The translations under genes and the position numbers were made by a program. The notes under the pieces were generated by a model. The model worked only from the letters and a program-made list of their open reading frames with translations. It had not been told where the DNA came from and searched no databases. From contig CAYOKT010000099.1 in assembly GCA_964404605.1 (NCBI GenBank), positions 1-10,302 of the forward strand: a stretch of 10,302 bases of DNA, in the 5' to 3' direction. Below are positions 6,601 to 10,302 of the stretch, in pieces (the stretch's first letter is position 1; every line of letters begins with the position of its first letter). The DNA is from CAYOKT01 sp964404605. Its GTDB lineage: Bacteria; Electryoneota; Electryoneia; Electryoneales; Electryoneaceae.

Positions 6601-6913
6601 CCAACTGAAGGAAGACAAGATCTCCAAGGCGGGGAAATGGACCTGGGAGGAGCACAAGCAATACGAGGCGGAGATCCGCGGGCGCATCCTCGTCATCGCC
6701 CGGGCGATGGAGTCGGGCCGTTTCCACCACCCGCTCAGCCAGGATGGTGACCTCTGCCCGAAGGGGGAGTACAACTACTGCCCCTTCGTGGAGGTCTGCC
6801 GCAGGGACCACAGCCTCTTCGCCGCCCGGGAGAAGTACCTGTCACCCGAAGCGCGCAACGGCGCGTATATCCTTCCGTTCCAGCGGTTCCCGGCGGGAGG
6901 GGATGAAGGATGA
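3632..6913 (+). CDS. addB: AddB-type subunit of the AddAB double-strand-break repair helicase-nuclease
   Basis: The product has 1093 residues from ATG 3632; ATG 3635 is equally possible, and TTG 3596 in the same frame is less likely because AddB proteins open a few residues before their Walker A. AddB partners AddA in resecting DNA ends for RecA loading. The N-terminal GLPGSGRG (9-16) is a Walker A with Lys changed to Arg; no other helicase motifs are seen, as expected for the non-motor subunit. FGALDLRGLRTQVLFFAGL near 565-585 matches a conserved AddB core segment. An acidic linker (GEDEEGDDED) sits near 424-433. The C-terminal RecB-type nuclease has H807, D932 (GRID), D946-x-K948 (DYKTS) and Q966 (QLPLYL), so it looks active. 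Cysteines 775 (CPLRFF), 1042, 1050 and 1056 would ligate the 4Fe-4S cluster that staples the nuclease domain, but C-x7-C-x5-C differs from the usual C-x2-C-x5-C. The stop overlaps the addA start (ATGA). AdnA- or RexB-like relatives are alternatives; the gene order and partner favour AddB. Confidence 0.9.
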   Translation: MMDLELWTGLPGSGRGEAACGEAGATAAGGGRAWWVVDSLRRAERVEDALLAGRGAFAGIEVLPAGALAGRILASTGLAPSTIPPDLRTLLMRDLLASETPPETGRAVDSPGWAGELSRLRERIAGQPDLAERIGSRHHWMLELLDRYDRLLAEAGRIDEADLPRVALRALETSGFRPPDLLVIDRLGPLRPDLAGLLHRLAARSGRTVVLVDDVENAGPALVLAGLDVERWRGNGAKVRPFDPRGRSAALARRLFTMEPVSPGDSFSVHVAYHRDNSTEVRHLAAELARLVRVEGLAPEQAAVAVTRLEEYAPLIREIFPRYGLRPDLRLGDPLGSTPIARLALNLFELRWNNFPREVVTETLLTPHAAWGRRLASEEGVLEFDSEARAAGIAGGSNEEVETAWLTPLRGRAAWLREEAGRIAAGEDEEGDDEDLIRVKSARFREKADRLEAMLEEFASFTALIHELPDPCGAREAREWLFGTLEKLGVNTHVHAFARGRPGEGLRDLLALGHLRLAFNQVEKALEISGRESQSVEGIARLFRQAVDSVRIRPAQRMRGGVPVFGALDLRGLRTQVLFFAGLSAETWPRTPPTDLLDPFSGRWRDDVDRLAESRALTLEALASAERVYLSAPCPEKGEGREAPSPLLQDLAIAGLRIDPWPGESDPDRNGGRGLFLSPLDLLPAAGADLSASPESEQRGRRRLAAAGEQNSAGEYRNAWPGALRAARIEALRRDPASLTRFEGDLRGEPVAAWIGEKLTGRPLSATRLDTYAQCPLRFFFHYVLRLEELKEVEEEVDAATVGRIVHAILADAARALRGEDGWSIAFAEDRERARRALLEAAQRHLARDPYDNLFWDQRKQDLLHGLAEDEKRHGHLRRVLDYECGELEGERIRHVEAAFGMPAGEEGETLQEEPLVIEGDGRRVELSGRIDRISRHPEEGWRIWDYKTSKNLPARRHFIKGVRFQLPLYLMAFSPHLGPGEEIDLAACYQLKEDKISKAGKWTWEEHKQYEAEIRGRILVIARAMESGRFHHPLSQDGDLCPKGEYNYCPFVEVCRRDHSLFAAREKYLSPEARNGAYILPFQRFPAGGDEG

Positions 6914-9900
6914 CGCCGATCAAGCTGACCAAGGCCCAGCGCAGGGCGCTGGACCTCGAGCATGGCAAACTGGTGCTCGCCGGCGCGGGATCGGGCAAGA
7001 CCCTCGTCCTCGCCGAGCGATATGTCAGCCTACTCGGGCTCCCCGGGCTCGAGACCCGGCACCTCGTCGCCGTCACCTTCACCCGCAAGGCGGCCGCCAA
7101 CCTGCGCTTCAGGATCGACGAGGTCCTTCTCGCCCGGGAACGGAACGATGCAGCCGGCGCCGCCGCCTGGCGCCGGCACCGCGAGGCGATGCCCTGGGCG
7201 CGCATCGGTACCATCCACCACCTGTGCACCTCGCTGCTGCGAGCCTACCCCCTCGAAGCCGGGGTCGACCCCGCCTTCTCCATTAGCCTGGAGAACGAGG
7301 ACCTCGCCGAGCGGGTGCACGACCATGTCGGGCGGGCCGCAAAGCGCCGCGATCCCGACCTCGCACGACTGATCGACCTGCTCCGGCGGCGCGACCGGGT
7401 GGAGAAGCTGGTCCTCCGCGTGCTCACCCATCTCGACCTCGCCCGGGCGCTTGACCTGCTGTCCGCCAACCCGGAGGGCGCCCGCCGGTACCTCGATGAG
7501 CAGTGGGAGGTGCTCGCCCCCCGGTTCGATGGGAATCTCGCCGGCCAGCCCCCGGATCACGGGACCTACCTGGACCGCCTGCAAGTGCTCCATCGCTTCG
7601 CCCGGCCGTTGCTGGAGGGGCTGCGGGGACCGAGAACCCGTCTCAGCTACGATGACCTGGAGCAGTTCACCCTCCGGCTCCTGGAGGACCACCCCGGGGC
7701 CGCCCGCCGGATCCGGGCCGGGATCCGCTTCCTCCTCGTCGATGAGTTCCAGGACACCTCGCGCCTGCAGTGGGAGATCCTCCGCCGCCTCGCGCTCGAC
7801 GACGACGGCCGGTTCCAGCCGGATCGCCTGTTCCTCGTGGGGGATGTGAAGCAGTCCATCTACGGCTTCCGTTCGGCCGATGTGACCGTCCTCGGCCGGG
7901 CGCGCGAGGCGATGGGCATCCCCCCGGGGAGCGAAGAGGGACCCCGCCAAGTCTCCCTCGACGACAACTTCCGCTCCCTGCCGGGCGTTCTCCATCCCCT
8001 GAACGCGGTCTTCGCCCGCCTTCTCGCCCCGGAGGAGGAGAAGGAAACCTATCCCTTCGAGGCGGAGCACCAGGAGCTGGTCCCCCAACGCAGCGAGCCG
8101 CCCGGCGGAACCGCCCCGCGCGTCGAGGTGGAACTCGTCGACACGAAAACCGTCGAGGAGATGTTCGCGCACCTCGCCGCGCGGTTGAAAGCCCTGCTGG
8201 ACCCGCCCCCCTCGAACGGTCCGCACGGCCCCTCCCCCGGTGGTGAACCAGCGGGCGGGGAGAACCGGCGGTGGCAGCCCGAGGAGATCGCCATCCTGCT
8301 TCGCCGCCGCACGAACCTGGACGAACTGGAGGCGGCCCTGCGCGATGCCGGGGTGCCGTACACCATCTTCAGCGGGCGCGGCTTCTACCGGCGCCAGGAG
8401 ATCCTCGACCTCCGCAACCTGGTCGCCGCCCTCGCCGACCGGCGCGACCGGCTCGCCCTCGCCGGCGTCCTCCGAAGCCCGCTCTTCCAGCTTTCCGACG
8501 CCGCCCTCGCCGCCCTCTTCCTCCCCGGCGGAGAACCGGAATCCGCGTGGGAGAGGCTGGCGGCCGGGCGGCCGGCCGGCCGCCCGGCGGAAAACCTCCT
8601 CCTCCCGGAGGACCGGGAGACCCTCGCCGCAGGGTACATGGTCTGGCGGGAGTTGCGCCGCCGGGTGGGCCTGGTTCCCCCGTCCGACCTGCTGCTCTAC
8701 GCCCTCGAGGCGAACGGCGGCTGGGCGGGCTATGGTTCCGGCCCCCTCGGCGGGCAGCGTGTCGCCAACCTCTACCAGTTCATCGCCCAGGTGCGTGAGC
8801 TGTGCGCCGCCGGGGCGGACACCTTCCGCCGCCTCTCGCGGCGCATAAGGGAAATCGCCGAGCTCGAGGAGGTCGCGGAGGCCGACACGGGCGCCGGCAT
8901 CGAGAAGAGCGTCAAGGTGATGACCGTGCACGCCGCCAAGGGGCTCGAGTTCCCGATGGTGGTCCTCACCGACCTGGGCGCGAAGCCGCAAAAGCCGGGT
9001 TTCGACAGGATGAACCGCGGCGGGGTTCTCCTCGCCCCTTCCGATTTCACCCCTCTCGCCCAACCCGAACTCGTCCACCTCTCGCTCACGGACGACGAGG
9101 ACCGGCGCTGCCTGCACAGGCTGATGCGGGAGCGGATCATCCCCACCGAGGAGCTCGCCGAGATCAAACGGCTTCTCTACGTGGCCGCCACGCGCGCCCG
9201 CGACCGGCTCCTCGTGGTCGACCGCCTCCCACGGAACAGGAAAAAACAGGTCGAACTGCCGGAAAAATCGCCCCTGACCCTGTGGGTCAACGCCTGCGGG
9301 GTGCAGCTCGACGAAAACGGGCGGATCGAGAAGGACACGGACATCGAGGGGCTCGCCGTCCGGGTCGTCGAGGTGGAGGAAACCCTCTCTCCGGAAGAGA
9401 GGCCGGTCATCCATGTTCCCTCCGGCGAACCGCTCGGCACGGCGGCCGGCCGCGACCCCGGCGTGCTGCTCGCGCCGCCGCCCCCGCCGGACCGGTGGGT
9501 GCTGTCGTTCACCGGCTTCGCCGAGTTGCTGGCGAACCCCACGGAGGAGGCGTACCTGGGGCTGCTCCTGGGCGGTGCCGCGGAGGCGGACGGCCGCGGC
9601 GAGCGCTGGTCCGCGCGCGAGGAGACCTGGCTCGCCGACCCCGGGGAAAAAACCTCCCCGCCGGCGGAAGTCATCCGCGAAGCCGCCCGGTGGGTCGGGG
9701 AGACGGTGCACCGGCTCTACGAACTCCACGGCCCCGGCTGCGGCCCGGAGGTCCTCGACGCGCCCGGGCCGTTTCCTGCGGAAGAGCCGCCCGCCCTGCA
9801 CGGTGTGGATCCCGAGAAGCTGCGCGCGCGGGTGCGGGAGCTCCTCCGCCGGGGCATGGCCCTCGGCCTGGCCGGCCTGCCCCCCTCCGCCGGGCGCGAG

Positions 9901-10272
9901 CTGCCGGCCATATTGCGCCTCGGCGGCCTGACGCTGCGCGGGCGGATGGACCTCGCCTGGCGCGAGGGCGAGGGCGCTGTCGTCCTCGACTACAAGACGA
10001 ACGCCGCACCCCCCGGCGGCGTGCAGGAACTCGTCCGCCAAGCGGGGTACGACCACCAGGCGAAGCTCTACGCCCTCGCCCTGAAGAGAGGTTGGGGCGT
10101 GCAGCGGGTCGAAGCGCGACTCGTCTTTCTCGCCGCGGGGGAAACCTGGAGTGTCACCTGGGAGCCGGAATGGGAAGAGGCGTACACCGCCCGGGCCCTG
10201 GAGACGGCCGCCCGGTTGCGGGCGCTGCTGGCCGGAGCCGCGCGGTCGGCGGAGACAGCGCCGGCCCCGTGA
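6910..10272 (+). CDS. addA: AddA: SF1 helicase and RecB-type nuclease subunit of AddAB
   Basis: This 1120-residue protein is a 3'-5' ATP-dependent DNA translocase and nuclease; family members are usually 1100-1250 residues. Motifs appear in order: Q motif LTKAQ (6-10), Walker A AGAGSGKT (24-31), Ia VTFTRKAAANL (near 56-66), Walker B DEFQD (278-282), III VGDVKQSIYGFRSAD (310-324), IV-like LDDNFRS (350-356), V VMTVHAAKGLEFP (near 670-682) and VI LLYVAATRARDRL (755-767). The C-terminal nuclease has H934 (GETVHRLYE), D1014 (GRMDL), D1027-x-K1029 (DYKT) and Q1050-AKLY-1054, so both its motor and nuclease sites are complete. A Pro/Gly-rich linker lies near 432-450. The start ATG 6910 overlaps the addB stop by four bases and follows GGAGG/GAAGG, so the two subunits are coupled, as suits an obligate heterodimer. 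UvrD and PcrA are excluded by the nuclease domain, and RecB by the AddB partner. Codons 552-561 contain a perfect 26-base DNA palindrome. Confidence 0.94.
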   Translation: MTPIKLTKAQRRALDLEHGKLVLAGAGSGKTLVLAERYVSLLGLPGLETRHLVAVTFTRKAAANLRFRIDEVLLARERNDAAGAAAWRRHREAMPWARIGTIHHLCTSLLRAYPLEAGVDPAFSISLENEDLAERVHDHVGRAAKRRDPDLARLIDLLRRRDRVEKLVLRVLTHLDLARALDLLSANPEGARRYLDEQWEVLAPRFDGNLAGQPPDHGTYLDRLQVLHRFARPLLEGLRGPRTRLSYDDLEQFTLRLLEDHPGAARRIRAGIRFLLVDEFQDTSRLQWEILRRLALDDDGRFQPDRLFLVGDVKQSIYGFRSADVTVLGRAREAMGIPPGSEEGPRQVSLDDNFRSLPGVLHPLNAVFARLLAPEEEKETYPFEAEHQELVPQRSEPPGGTAPRVEVELVDTKTVEEMFAHLAARLKALLDPPPSNGPHGPSPGGEPAGGENRRWQPEEIAILLRRRTNLDELEAALRDAGVPYTIFSGRGFYRRQEILDLRNLVAALADRRDRLALAGVLRSPLFQLSDAALAALFLPGGEPESAWERLAAGRPAGRPAENLLLPEDRETLAAGYMVWRELRRRVGLVPPSDLLLYALEANGGWAGYGSGPLGGQRVANLYQFIAQVRELCAAGADTFRRLSRRIREIAELEEVAEADTGAGIEKSVKVMTVHAAKGLEFPMVVLTDLGAKPQKPGFDRMNRGGVLLAPSDFTPLAQPELVHLSLTDDEDRRCLHRLMRERIIPTEELAEIKRLLYVAATRARDRLLVVDRLPRNRKKQVELPEKSPLTLWVNACGVQLDENGRIEKDTDIEGLAVRVVEVEETLSPEERPVIHVPSGEPLGTAAGRDPGVLLAPPPPPDRWVLSFTGFAELLANPTEEAYLGLLLGGAAEADGRGERWSAREETWLADPGEKTSPPAEVIREAARWVGETVHRLYELHGPGCGPEVLDAPGPFPAEEPPALHGVDPEKLRARVRELLRRGMALGLAGLPPSAGRELPAILRLGGLTLRGRMDLAWREGEGAVVLDYKTNAAPPGGVQELVRQAGYDHQAKLYALALKRGWGVQRVEARLVFLAAGETWSVTWEPEWEEAYTARALETAARLRALLAGAARSAETAPAP
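8563..8588. repeat. Perfect 26-base palindrome inside addA
   Basis: Positions 8563 to 8588 read identically on both strands with no spacer; all 13 base pairs match, and they are G/C only. It encodes the local repeat AGRPAGRPA (residues 552-560) of AddA, between motifs IV and V, probably in a surface part of the 2B-like region. It may be a chance product of two GGCCGG-rich repeats in GC-rich DNA, or an inserted palindromic element. Confidence 0.7.
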
Positions 10273-10302
10273 CCGCCCGGACGCCTCGTGGAATGGTCCC
10301 GG
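10273..10302. other. Short non-coding tail after addA; nothing supported
   Basis: Thirty bases remain after the addA stop. I see no terminator hairpin with a T-run and no ribosome site. An ATG at 10293-10295 lacks a Shine-Dalgarno sequence, and too little follows to call a gene. Confidence 0.5.

Noticed and set aside
5486..6811. A 441-codon minus-strand frame opposite addB
   Set aside because: It is a codon-bias shadow of the addB nuclease region, with no ribosome site or domain.
7030..10056. A 1008-codon minus-strand open frame opposite addA
   Set aside because: It covers almost all of addA in antisense with low-complexity composition and no recognisable motif, while the plus strand carries every helicase and nuclease motif.

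Overview
This is a GC-rich bacterial window (clearly above 60% G+C in most coding stretches) with six protein genes in two divergent blocks. No tRNA, rRNA, CRISPR array, insertion sequence or phage gene is visible. I cannot name the organism from the sequence. The G+C content, bacterial-type ribosome binding sites, ATGA gene overlaps and an AddAB-type recombination nuclease indicate a high-GC bacterium that uses AddAB rather than RecBCD.

Left block, minus strand (about 3394 down to 1). It begins with a class-II SAM-dependent O-methyltransferase-like gene (3394-2369). A 131-base gap carries a promoter-like signal and a short palindrome. Three tightly packed genes follow: a 73-residue cysteine-containing protein of unknown function (2237-2016), an eIF-2B alpha/beta/delta-family protein (2014-1070) and a GT-B glycosyltransferase (1073 to beyond the left edge). 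The last three are separated by 1 base and by a 4-base ATGA overlap, so they are almost certainly co-transcribed and translationally coupled. Their joint role is unknown, and this is the least explained part of the window.

Divergent intergenic region (3395-3631). It holds three perfect inverted repeats and, directly before the right block, a promoter-like TTGTCG-N17-TACTTT. The same architecture (TTGTCG-N17-TACCTT) precedes the small-protein operon.

Right block, plus strand (3632-10272): addB followed by addA, overlapping by ATGA. AddA carries a complete UvrD-like SF1A helicase motif set plus a C-terminal PD-(D/E)XK (RecB-type) nuclease. AddB carries a degenerate Walker A, a second RecB-type nuclease and four cysteines able to hold an iron-sulfur cluster, though with unusual spacing. 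Together they would form the heterodimeric helicase-nuclease that resects double-strand breaks for RecA-dependent repair.

Most of the right block is well-known biology. The points worth a second look are the small-protein/eIF-2B-like/glycosyltransferase operon, the AddB cysteine spacing and the non-coding repeats.
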